Shown one piece after another: positions 30,202 through 38,320 of a stretch of 64,000 nt of DNA. Position 1 is the first letter of the stretch. The number at the start of each line of letters is the position of its first letter. The notes under the pieces were generated by a model. It was not told the DNA's origin. It ran no database searches and saw only the letters and a list, made by a program, of their open reading frames with translations. Position numbers and translations under genes: made by a program. This DNA comes from Planctomycetota bacterium (GTDB lineage Bacteria; Planctomycetota; B15-G4), in the NCBI GenBank assembly GCA_021604805.1, contig BQJR01000004.1:310001-374000 (forward strand). The letters run 5' to 3'.

Positions 30202-31787
30202 ACAAGTCGATCTACCTGATCAATCCCGCGGCCGATTTCCCGACCTACTACGGCGCCGAGGTCTACGCGGGCCGCGGCTACGCGCCGGCCGTGTTCCTGT
30301 CGGACCTCGTGCTGCCCACGCTGGCCGCGATGATCCCGAGCGACTGGCACGTGGTGCTCTGCGACGAACACCTCGAAGCCGTGGACTACGACACCGACTG
30401 CGCGTTCATCGGCATCACCGGCAAGATCAGTCAGTGGAACCGGAGCAAAGCCATCGCCGCGGAGTTCCGGCGACGCGGCAAGACCGTGATCATCGGCGGT
30501 CCGCACGCGTCGCTGTCGCCGGAGCATGTGCGCCCGCACTGCGACGTGCTCGTGCGCGACGAGATCGAGGAAATCGTCGGCGAGATCTTCGGGGACCTCG
30601 CCAGCGGCGACTTCAAGAGCGAATACGTCGGCGGACGCCCCGACCTCTCGCTCACGCCCGTGCCGCGCTGGGACCTCTACAACCGCTACAACGATCGCGT
30701 GCTCACGGCCACGGTGCAGACCGCGCGCGGCTGCCCGTTCGAGTGCGAGTTCTGCGACGTGATTCAGTATGTGGGCCGGCAGCAGCGTCAGAAGCCGATC
30801 GACAAGATCATCGCCGAGCTCGACGCGATCTACGACAACGGTTACCGCTCGGTGCTCTTCGCCGACGACAACACCACGGCGAACAAGAGCTGGGTGAAGG
30901 AGATGCTCGCGGCCGTGCGCGACTGGAACGGCTCACGCCCCGACGGACGCGTGGCGCTCAGCACGCAACTCTCGATCGACGCCGCCCGCGACGACGAGCT
31001 GCTCGCGCTGGCCGCGTCCGCCGGCATGACGCACGTGTTCATCGGCATCGAAACCGTGAACGAAGCCAGCCTGGTCGCCACGCGCAAGAACCAGAACCTG
31101 CAGAAGCACCTCAAGAACTCGAAGGTCGAGAACCCCACGCTCGTGGATCAAGTCGACCGTTTCTTCGCGCACGGCATCGGCGTCACCGCCGGCATGATCT
31201 GCGGCTTCGATCACGACGACCACACGATCTTCCAGCAGCAACTCGACTTCGCGATGGCCTCGGGCATCCCGGTGCTCACGCTCTCGGCACTGGCCGCGCC
31301 GCACGCCACGCCGCTGCACGAGCGTCTGGGTGAAGAGGGTCGCCTGCTCGACGGCTACGAGATCCCCGGTCATCCGTGGAACACGAACATGACGCCCGCG
31401 ATGATGAGTCGCGCACAACTCACCGAAGGCATCCGCTGGCTGGCCAACGAGCTCTACCACCCGGCCAACTTCGGCGCGCGCATCGTGAAGTACATCGACC
31501 GACTCAAGTTCCAAGACCCAGCCGTCGCCAAGCAACACAAGCGCAGCACGATGCGCAGCGTGGACCGCGACACGCTCTCACTCATCTCCGACATCCCCAA
31601 ACTCGACAGCGAGTCGGCCAAGATGTGGAAGCAAGTCACGGCGCTGCTGCCCAAGAACCCGGGCGCCACCGTGCCGATCATGGAGGCGCTGATCCGCTAC
31701 CAACAGCTGCGCTACATGTACGAGACCGGCCACTTCTGGGACACCCCGATGGCGCGGCCGGAAGTGAGTCAGGCGGCGGCGGGTTAG
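30198..31787 (+). CDS. B12-binding-type radical SAM enzyme, tailoring enzyme of the cluster
   Basis: 529 residues. The start is set at the ATG overlapping the NRPS stop as ATGA. Residues ~1-150 resemble a cobalamin-binding Rossmann domain (GGPHASLSPEHV; no classical DxHxxG). The radical SAM core begins with the cluster motif RGCPFECEFC (Cys positions spaced CxxxCxxC), and ends with a C-terminal helical domain like DUF4070. Enzymes of this type methylate unactivated carbons or rearrange substrates using S-adenosylmethionine and a 4Fe-4S cluster. Coupling to the NRPS gene argues strongly for a tailoring role, for example C-methylation. I cannot say on which atom. The adjacent 97 bases hold no clear terminator. 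Confidence 0.87.
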   Translation: MNKSIYLINPAADFPTYYGAEVYAGRGYAPAVFLSDLVLPTLAAMIPSDWHVVLCDEHLEAVDYDTDCAFIGITGKISQWNRSKAIAAEFRRRGKTVIIGGPHASLSPEHVRPHCDVLVRDEIEEIVGEIFGDLASGDFKSEYVGGRPDLSLTPVPRWDLYNRYNDRVLTATVQTARGCPFECEFCDVIQYVGRQQRQKPIDKIIAELDAIYDNGYRSVLFADDNTTANKSWVKEMLAAVRDWNGSRPDGRVALSTQLSIDAARDDELLALAASAGMTHVFIGIETVNEASLVATRKNQNLQKHLKNSKVENPTLVDQVDRFFAHGIGVTAGMICGFDHDDHTIFQQQLDFAMASGIPVLTLSALAAPHATPLHERLGEEGRLLDGYEIPGHPWNTNMTPAMMSRAQLTEGIRWLANELYHPANFGARIVKYIDRLKFQDPAVAKQHKRSTMRSVDRDTLSLISDIPKLDSESAKMWKQVTALLPKNPGATVPIMEALIRYQQLRYMYETGHFWDTPMARPEVSQAAAG

Positions 31788-31884
31788 GCTCTGAGGGCCA
31801 GTTTGATTACCCGAACGCCTGCTGGTTAGTTCAGGAGAGACGAAAACGCCGTCAGATGGGGAGATCAGTTAACATAGCGCGGAT

Positions 31885-32316
31885 TCATGCTTCAGGCACC
31901 TGCCTTAAACCTAGAATAACGGCAGCGGAGAGAAGAGTAAGCCCGCCGAGCAAACCAGCACGAGAGGCCTGGGATACATCGAGTGCGCCGAGACATCCGC
32001 ATGCATTGAGGCTCTTCCCTGATACAGCCATCACGGCCAGACTGCACGACAGCAAGCTGCACCAGAGCAACGATCCCCATGCTGCAAATCTCACATTGGG
32101 CAGTATTAATCCGATAGCTAGCAACAACTCCACCAGGGTCGCTACGAGATGAATGGGCGATCCGGCCCTGGCCCACTCCCATTGACTCTCGAGCCGCGCG
32201 TGTGGGAACTCCCCTTCGGACGCCCCAGTAACCTTGAGCAGCGCGATCACGAACCAACTCACAGACAGTAGTATCGCCCCAAAAGGCCGAGATGAGCGCA
32301 GCTTATTAATTTTCAT
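31885..32316 (-). CDS. MauE/DoxX-like four-helix membrane protein
   Basis: 143 residues from the ATG at 32316, which has a strong GGAGG Shine-Dalgarno five bases upstream and lies inside the end of the preceding gene (11-base overlap). Four hydrophobic helices are visible (FGAILLSVSWFVIALL, LVATLVELLLAIGLIL, WGSLLWCSLLSCSLAVM, LLGGLTLLSAAVILGL). Between helices 3 and 4 is the pair NACGCLG, the CxC motif of the MauE branch. MauE helps form disulfides in methylamine dehydrogenase small subunit; related proteins assist Cys-rich secreted partners. The Cys-rich protein two genes upstream is the obvious candidate partner. Base composition is AT-richer than in the biosynthetic cluster. Confidence 0.75.
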   Translation of the reverse strand: MKINKLRSSRPFGAILLSVSWFVIALLKVTGASEGEFPHARLESQWEWARAGSPIHLVATLVELLLAIGLILPNVRFAAWGSLLWCSLLSCSLAVMAVSGKSLNACGCLGALDVSQASRAGLLGGLTLLSAAVILGLRQVPEA

Positions 32317-34111
32317 CAAACCTCCACTGCAGAGCGGAAACCTGACCGGAATCCACTGTCGCGACACCGCTCATCGGATCAGACCAATCCTGTCCCTCAA
32401 AAACAGGTGTAATTCGATAGTCACCTGCCGCAAGGCCGATCACCACATATGGAGCGCTGGCAAACTGAACATCCCCAACAAAGCCTCCACCTTCACCTTC
32501 GCTGTGAACCAATACGCCCGAGATATCGGGGGCTTTCACCCAGTCAATCTCGACCGCTCCAAACTGGCTCGCGTCAAATCGAAGAGTATCACCCACACGA
32601 ACTGACATTTCATCCGTCAAGGTTCCAGCGATGTGAGCATGTGACCTCACCCCCGAAAAGCTCATTCGCGCACCGCTGTACTCGATGTCAGGAATCCCTT
32701 CGATGCGAATTGCACCGTCAAGTAGCGAGTCGATGGGATATCGGAAGTGATTTCCATCACCTAGCAGCAACTCAAGATACGCGGGTGCGCCTGCGACTCC
32801 CGGCACCTTCTCAACGCACATGCCTTCCACTTCAACCAGCAAAGCGCCGAAGCGTCCGACAACAGCCTGCGCGTGATAGCTTGCGATCGAAATCGTATCA
32901 GCAAGCCTTAGCGCCGAGAGCTGCAAATGCACATCATTGTAACCCGGCAGGTGCACCTCTACATGAATGTTCGGAATCTCATCAAGTCGATAATCACCCG
33001 AATAGATCAAAGTGCGCACCCCACGCTTTCCTAACGACTTGAAGTACTCTGGTGCAACACCCGCCTGGATGAGCTCTCGCTCGGTCAGGCTCTCAGAAGA
33101 GGAAACAAGTTGATCGGTTCCTCCAGGATCCACCCAGTGTGTCACACCTCCACGTGCCGAGGCACGGAGACCACATCGTACTGGCCCACCTGAAGAGTCG
33201 CGAACTTCGAAAGCCACTGCGAACAGCTGCTTGAGTCGGAGCTCGATTTCTTTGTGCTCCGGCCCTGGCGCAACCATAACCACCTGCCCTGTCAGACATC
33301 CCTGCCGCACAACGGTAACGGAATAGCTTGAGGTTGATGCCAAGTCATCAACCTCAAACTCGCCGAATGCGTCAGCGGTTACGTAGCGCAGACCTTGGAC
33401 ATGCGAAACGGGAATAAGTTCACTGCCTGCTTCGCTACTGAACGGAGAACGATGCTGGCGAATGGCGACTCTGGCAAAAGGAACAGGATCCCCAGAGTAG
33501 TGCCACTCCACCGACCCTGAAACACTTCGAGCCGCACTTAGAGTGAGGACGACCTCAGCAGAAGTCTTGAGTGCTGAGGCGACCTTTTTCGAATCCAATG
33601 TCGCGGAAAGATAGCCCGCAAGACGGGCATGCAGCGCCCATGGGCCTCTCTCCATAACATTCCTGACGCGTTCATCACCACCGAGCGATTGGTCGAGGGG
33701 CACCTCCAGAGATCCATCCGAATCAGAGACCCCTAAGAGCGTCCGATGTTCGGCATCAGGCTCGCTTGCTCCTCGCCAAGTGATTTCTACAGCAACGCCT
33801 GGAAGTGCCTCCCCACTCGCGGCAGTGCATCTGACTTGGATGGGGACCGCAATGTGAGTGGGTGAATCGAAACCGAAGTTCGACTCTTCGCTTCCAGAGC
33901 GCGCCAAAGTGTCACTGCGGGGTTCAGGGGAGGGCAAGGCAACAATCTCACTCCCGAGTGGCACGGCCACCTCAGCAGCGGAATGCCTCTCCGATGGCCA
34001 GAGGACCGAAACCACGAGGGCCACCATGACGAAGCCGACAAGGGCCAACAGCAGGAGAATACGACTGTCGCACGCACCTGAATCAGAGTCCCCCGGCAAG
34101 AGATTCAACAC
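32306..34111 (-). CDS. Membrane-anchored carboxypeptidase-regulatory-like protein
   Basis: 601 residues from a GTG with AGGAGG six bases upstream. A short N-terminus precedes one membrane helix (ILLLLALVGFVMVALVVSVLW, ~18-38); the rest is extracytoplasmic, all-beta and repeat-like (VQVRCTAASGEALPGVAVEITWRG, GSVEWHYSGDPVPFARVAIRQ, DAFGEFEVDDL). It resembles the truncated protein at the window start in type, but not in codon use: this block is clearly less GC-rich. It is the middle gene of a three-gene minus-strand set with the Cys-rich protein and the MauE-like protein, and overlaps the latter. Its function is not known; a scaffold or binding role is likely. Confidence 0.75.
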   Translation of the reverse strand: MLNLLPGDSDSGACDSRILLLLALVGFVMVALVVSVLWPSERHSAAEVAVPLGSEIVALPSPEPRSDTLARSGSEESNFGFDSPTHIAVPIQVRCTAASGEALPGVAVEITWRGASEPDAEHRTLLGVSDSDGSLEVPLDQSLGGDERVRNVMERGPWALHARLAGYLSATLDSKKVASALKTSAEVVLTLSAARSVSGSVEWHYSGDPVPFARVAIRQHRSPFSSEAGSELIPVSHVQGLRYVTADAFGEFEVDDLASTSSYSVTVVRQGCLTGQVVMVAPGPEHKEIELRLKQLFAVAFEVRDSSGGPVRCGLRASARGGVTHWVDPGGTDQLVSSSESLTERELIQAGVAPEYFKSLGKRGVRTLIYSGDYRLDEIPNIHVEVHLPGYNDVHLQLSALRLADTISIASYHAQAVVGRFGALLVEVEGMCVEKVPGVAGAPAYLELLLGDGNHFRYPIDSLLDGAIRIEGIPDIEYSGARMSFSGVRSHAHIAGTLTDEMSVRVGDTLRFDASQFGAVEIDWVKAPDISGVLVHSEGEGGGFVGDVQFASAPYVVIGLAAGDYRITPVFEGQDWSDPMSGVATVDSGQVSALQWRFDEN

Positions 34112-34218
34112 GTTACACCTCCTCTACACACTTGCTCTCTGAGAGCAAGCGCCCCCAAAGATCTTTGCAACGCGAGCGGCTCCTCAAGTGCGCCCACCTG
34201 TGGGAGACGTCGTCCCCC

Positions 34219-34626
34219 TCAGCCACGACACTGAAAAGAACTCTTGTTTGGAACCGCTGCTAGCTGATCTTCGCAGGGGCCAGCGCATCCCGTAGTGCCA
34301 CCACACGAGCCTCTCACGTCATGCACATTCGGTGCACCCGTGACGACATCTTCCACCGAATGACAGCACGCAGGCTCGTCGTGTGAGCAACCAGGACAAC
34401 CACAGTACTTGTAGGCATCTCCCTCATCCGACGCGCTCTTCTTGACACACGTTACGGGTTGTCCACCGGTGCATTTCACACAGCCAGTGTTACATTCCAA
34501 ATAGCCACCTGAGATGTTCCAGACTCCGGGGCAGCTGTTGTCTTCAGAGCCAAGAAACGACGCGGGGACGGCCAGTGCCAGCGTCACGCAAACAGATCCG
34601 ATGATGGTGATTGCAAGAGTGTACAC
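34219..34626 (-). CDS. Small secreted cysteine-rich protein
   Basis: 135 residues from a GTG with AAGGAGG just upstream (spacing of only three). A signal-like hydrophobic start (MYTLAITIIGSVCVTLALAVPA) is followed by a mature part with 14 cysteines in about 112 residues, arranged as clusters: CNTGCVKC, YCGCPGC, ACC and CGGTTGCAGPC. It is not a recognised metal-binding or toxin family. The Cys density with a nearby MauE-like gene recalls methylamine dehydrogenase light chain genetics, though I see no TTQ-type Trp pair. I infer a disulfide-rich exported protein that needs a dedicated oxidative partner. Confidence 0.7.
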   Translation of the reverse strand: MYTLAITIIGSVCVTLALAVPASFLGSEDNSCPGVWNISGGYLECNTGCVKCTGGQPVTCVKKSASDEGDAYKYCGCPGCSHDEPACCHSVEDVVTGAPNVHDVRGSCGGTTGCAGPCEDQLAAVPNKSSFQCRG

Positions 34627-34637
34627 GTTCCTCCTTA

Positions 34638-34666
34638 GCGGCCATTAATCTTTGCGGCCATTAATC
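34638..34666. repeat. Direct repeat pair upstream of the Cys-rich gene
   Basis: GCGGCCATTAATC occurs at 34638-34650 and again at 34654-34666, a 16-base period. It lies 12-40 bases before the GTG start of the Cys-rich gene, in its likely promoter region, so regulator binding is possible. Confidence 0.6.
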
Positions 34667-35185
34667 ATTGATAGTTGGATAACTCATCACCTCAAGTGAA
34701 TCGACCCCGGATCAAAGATGCGGTCGCGCCCCTGCTGGCAGATCAGCGGCATTCACTAGACTGACCACGTTGGACATCGCGCGGGTCGCAGTGAGCGCAT
34801 GTGCTTGCTCGAAGCAACATCTGGGCCCGAGTGTCCCAATAGTCACCACCGGTGACAGGCTTCTGGGCGCGCTGCCCACTTGAGATTCATCGCGCAGCAG
34901 CGATATTCACCCCAACCCCGGTTGAACCGATACCTCCTTCACCCGCGAGAGTGCCCCCCCCCCATCAAACATGTCAAGGCGATTGTTCGCGAATCACGAG
35001 AAGCGATTTTCAGCAAAAATTGCAACGGACCAACGCTTTGCTCCATAGAGCACTTGCGCCCCACGTGCTGCTTAGCAGTCGTGCGTTGGCCTTCCCCCAG
35101 TGGTTTTTAGATCAACCGCGCCGGGCTCGATCTGCGCGATCTAAATTGTGGAGCGTCGCGTTTACGCTCGGATTCACTCTCAGAC
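34667..35185. other. Non-coding stretch with no recognisable gene
   Basis: Short open frames exist but show no domain, signal peptide or consistent codon bias. Together with the neighbouring pseudogene it looks like degenerating or transferred DNA. Confidence 0.5.
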
Positions 35186-35333
35186 CTACAGAACGAGAGC
35201 GGAAGAGATTCTCTCAGGACGAATCAAGTAGCGACCCTGGAGGGCCCCGTGCACTCGGGCGGCACGCTCGGGATCCAGGATCACTGCCGAGAAGCTCCTC
35301 GCGTCTCACTGCAATGTCGAGCTATCCGTCGAG
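35186..35333 (-). pseudogene. Remnant of a 4'-phosphopantetheinyl transferase 3' end
   Basis: The minus strand translates to segments almost identical to the C-terminus of the intact PPTase at 39.9 kb: FSAVILDP, then ERAARVHG, then GALQGRYLIRPE, ending ALVL followed by stop, against ALVLGT in the intact gene. The nucleotide match is also visible directly. An in-frame TGA replaces the codon just before the conserved stretch, and a one-base shift follows further upstream; beyond ~35333 no similarity remains. Only about 50 codons survive. It is a dead partial copy, possibly from a duplication or from an older version of the cluster's PPTase. Confidence 0.8.
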
Positions 35334-35442
35334 GTTGTAGTCTACGGGAGCAACTTGCCGGAGTCCTTCGCCTACCGAGTGGTGTAACGGGGTCTCGAAG
35401 CTCCCGTCCCCAACGCGCAGCAAGATCAACACACCCTCCGAA

Positions 35443-35952
35443 TCAGTTTTGAAACGACAAGGAACCGGCCGAGTAGCGTGCTTCTGGGAAGAGTGCGGAG
35501 GTCGGCATCGGATCCTGCACTGTGATGGCAGTGGTGTTCGAAGCCTCCCACTCACTGACTTGCCCTGACCCGATCCAGTACTGCACCCACACTTGTGTGC
35601 CCGTCACCGACGACGGTGGCATGCGAAAGGTCTTGCTGAGCTTGCCGTCACCGTTCACCACACCGCCCCACACGTCATGATCGGGTGCGGGCCCAAGCAC
35701 TCCCCCCGCAAAGGGAGCTGCGAGTTCCGTGGCGCCAGTGATCAGGAAGGCGCTTCCCCCAGCGCTCGCACAACTGAGCTTGAGCTCGTTCATCGAACCC
35801 GGCTTTGCAGACCCTATCCCGGACAACTGTGGGGGCGTACCGTCAGGGCCCGGAGTGCCGGGCGTCGTCTCCACGAACGGCTTCTGCGCAGAGGCAGCCA
35901 AGCAGAGAGACAGCAGGCACAACGCCAGCGTTGCGAATCGAGTGGGATGCAT
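35443..35952 (-). CDS. Small secreted protein of unknown function
   Basis: 169 residues from the ATG at 35952 (GGAG nine bases upstream). A signal peptide (MHPTRFATLALCLLSLCLAASAQ) is followed by a Gly/Pro/Thr-rich linker and one all-beta domain containing VWVQYWIGSGQVSEWEASN. That 'YWI....EASN' region is like the C-terminal domain of other secreted proteins here, for example YQMWIQDAAAPSGYAASN at the end of the cytochrome at 41.6 kb. I infer a lineage-specific exported beta domain. No enzyme motif was seen. Confidence 0.65.
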   Translation of the reverse strand: MHPTRFATLALCLLSLCLAASAQKPFVETTPGTPGPDGTPPQLSGIGSAKPGSMNELKLSCASAGGSAFLITGATELAAPFAGGVLGPAPDHDVWGGVVNGDGKLSKTFRMPPSSVTGTQVWVQYWIGSGQVSEWEASNTTAITVQDPMPTSALFPEARYSAGSLSFQN

Positions 35953-36151
35953 CGTGGCGGCTCCGGGATCACGAGTTGCTGGACCAGCGGATCGAACCGC
36001 TTGAGCGGTAGAGGACCTCAATACAAGGTATCTGACCTTGAGAGTGCGGCTGGTTGAGCAGGGATTGGCCCTCCTCATCTGTGCTGGCTGACGCCGCGCC
36101 GCGCTCGCTTGACCAGTGGCGGCGTGCTCGCGAGCGTCCGGCACGAACGCC

Positions 36152-38320
36152 TCAGCGTTCCCCGGCCGAGGCCCCCACCAGCTTGTCGAACATCTCCGGC
36201 TCGCTCAGCAACACCAAGCGCTCGCGTTTGTCGAGCCAACCGAGTGCTTGTTCGAGCGACGTGGCATCGGCGAGTTTCGCGCGCGCGGTCAGGCGCTCCA
36301 CGTCGGGTTGACCGGGGGGCGACGCGGGCCACGGCTCCAGCGCGTCGAAGTGACGGCGGCGCGCGAGCGGGTCGGCGGCGAGCAGGTCGAGGTCCACGCC
36401 TTCGAGCGCTTGGCGGTAGCCGGGCAGCGCGGCGTCGCGGGCGCGCAGGATCTCGGGGGGTGACGTCTCCTCCGGGATCACGAACAACTTGGCGCGGCGC
36501 AAGGCCTGGCCGATGCCGACGGAACCGCTCCAGCGCGACAGGCAGGCGGCGCCGATCAGACCGAGCAAGGTGGGCGACATCCAGGCCACCAACGTGGGCG
36601 ACGCGAACCAGACCACGCCCGTGGTCACCACGCCCGCGAACACGTGCCCCGTGTGACGCTGCCACACCTGCGACCACGGCGTGCAGCCGCCCGCGCGCCG
36701 CTGCACCGACCAACCCGCGTCGCGGCCGAGCAGGATCTGCGCGATCTGTCGGGTTTGCATGAGCATCAGCACCGGCGCGTAGAGCGACGAGATCAAGACC
36801 TCGAGCACGGTGCTGCTCACGAGCGCGACGCCGCCGCCGCAGTCGCGTCGCAACGCGGGGATGCAGAGCGCGCGCACAGTGCCGATCAACTTGGGCAGCA
36901 GCAGCGTGACGAGCGCCAGCACGAACAGGTCGATCATGCGTTCGGCGTCGAAGATCGGCCAGTCGGGGAACAACTGGAAGGGCTTCGAGAAGTACACCGG
37001 ATCGGTGAGCGCCGCGGTCAGCGCGAGCAACACACCCACGAGCATCAGCGCCAGCCACAGCGGCGACGCGAGGTAACTCAGGATGCCCATCACCAAGTGC
37101 GCGCGACTGATCGTCGCGAGCCCCGACGCGCGCAGCACACCCGCGTGTTGCAAGTTGCCTTGCGCCCAGCGGCGATCGCGCACGGCCACGTCGAGCAGGG
37201 TGGGCGGACTGGCTTCATACGAACCGCCGAGCGTGGGCTCCATGCGCACGGCCCAACCCGCGCGTCGCAGCAACGCGGCTTCTACGAAGTCGTGCGAGAG
37301 GATCGAGCCGCCGAAGGGCTTGCGTCCCGGGAGCGTGGGCAACCCGCAGGCTTCGGCGAAGGCGCGCGTGCGGAGGATCGCGTTGTGGCCCCAGTAGTTG
37401 CCGTCGTCGCCGGACCAGGCGGACACGCTGCGCGCGATGGCGGGGCCGTGTACGCGCCCGGCGAACTGTTGCAGCCGCGCGAGCAAGCCGCGGCCGCCCG
37501 CGAGACACGGCACGCTCTGCAGCAGCGCGAGGCGTTCGTCGGCGACGAGCTCGCGCGCCATCTCGATGAGTGTGTCGGGCGCCACGAGGCTGTCGGCGTC
37601 GAGCATCACGAGCGCTTCGTAGCGGCCACCGAAACGCTTGATGAGTTCCTCGATGTTGCCGGCCTTGCGCCCCGGGTTGCGCGGGCGACGTCGGTACCAG
37701 ACCTGCATGCGACCGGCGAGGCGTTCGCGCAGCGCTTGGAACGCGGCGGTTTCCTTGACCCACACCTCGGGGTCGTTCGTGTCGGAGGCGAGGAAGATCT
37801 CGAACGCGTCGCCGTGGCCCGCGCGCAACAGACCTTCGGCCATGGCGTGCAGCCCGGCGGCGGTCTCGCTCGGGTCCTCGTTGTAGACCGGCATGACGAG
37901 CGCCGTGAGTTGCGGCAAGGCGCCACTCCCGCGCACGCGACGCGGCGCACGCAGCGGCAACAAAGCCGCCAGACTCGCCGCGCCGGAGAACGCGATCCAC
38001 CCGAAGGTGAGCGCGAAGAGCACGACCAACGCGTACTGCAACGCGCTGGTCTTACCCAGGCTCACCGCGGCCCACATCTCGCGCGTGCCGTACACCGTGA
38101 GCGCCGCGCCGCCGCCGAACGCGATCAAGCGCGCCAGCGCCACGCGCAGCGGTTGACGTCGCGGGCGCTTGCGAGCCACGCCCTTGATCGGTTGCGTCGG
38201 CATGGCGAGCGGGGCCGACGGCGGCGTCGGCGCGGCGCGCTCGGCGTCGGTGAGCGGGGCCGGCGGCGGCGCCGCCACCGCGCGCTCGTCGGCGTTCAGC
38301 GCAGCCATCGGTGCAGCCAC
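36152..38320 (-). CDS. opgH: Glucans biosynthesis glucosyltransferase OpgH/MdoH
   Basis: 722 residues from GTG 38320; an ATG at 38308 is an equally possible start. After a Pro/Ala-rich cytoplasmic leader come membrane helices, then a GT2 glycosyltransferase core: VMPVYNEDPSE, the DAD metal motif in ALVMLDADSLV, SHDFVEAALLRRAGW, and the QxxRW-type motif as RDRRWAQGNLQH. Several C-terminal helices follow. OpgH polymerises UDP-glucose into the linear backbone of osmoregulated periplasmic glucans and moves it across the membrane. It overlaps opgG, which lies upstream; the usual gene order is opgG then opgH. Confidence 0.93.
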   Translation of the reverse strand: MAAPMAALNADERAVAAPPPAPLTDAERAAPTPPSAPLAMPTQPIKGVARKRPRRQPLRVALARLIAFGGGAALTVYGTREMWAAVSLGKTSALQYALVVLFALTFGWIAFSGAASLAALLPLRAPRRVRGSGALPQLTALVMPVYNEDPSETAAGLHAMAEGLLRAGHGDAFEIFLASDTNDPEVWVKETAAFQALRERLAGRMQVWYRRRPRNPGRKAGNIEELIKRFGGRYEALVMLDADSLVAPDTLIEMARELVADERLALLQSVPCLAGGRGLLARLQQFAGRVHGPAIARSVSAWSGDDGNYWGHNAILRTRAFAEACGLPTLPGRKPFGGSILSHDFVEAALLRRAGWAVRMEPTLGGSYEASPPTLLDVAVRDRRWAQGNLQHAGVLRASGLATISRAHLVMGILSYLASPLWLALMLVGVLLALTAALTDPVYFSKPFQLFPDWPIFDAERMIDLFVLALVTLLLPKLIGTVRALCIPALRRDCGGGVALVSSTVLEVLISSLYAPVLMLMQTRQIAQILLGRDAGWSVQRRAGGCTPWSQVWQRHTGHVFAGVVTTGVVWFASPTLVAWMSPTLLGLIGAACLSRWSGSVGIGQALRRAKLFVIPEETSPPEILRARDAALPGYRQALEGVDLDLLAADPLARRRHFDALEPWPASPPGQPDVERLTARAKLADATSLEQALGWLDKRERLVLLSEPEMFDKLVGASAGER

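Noticed and set aside
34852..35340. 162-codon plus-strand frame in the island
   Set aside because: It has no domain, is Pro/Arg/Ser-rich and runs through the PPTase remnant, whose coding sense is the minus strand.
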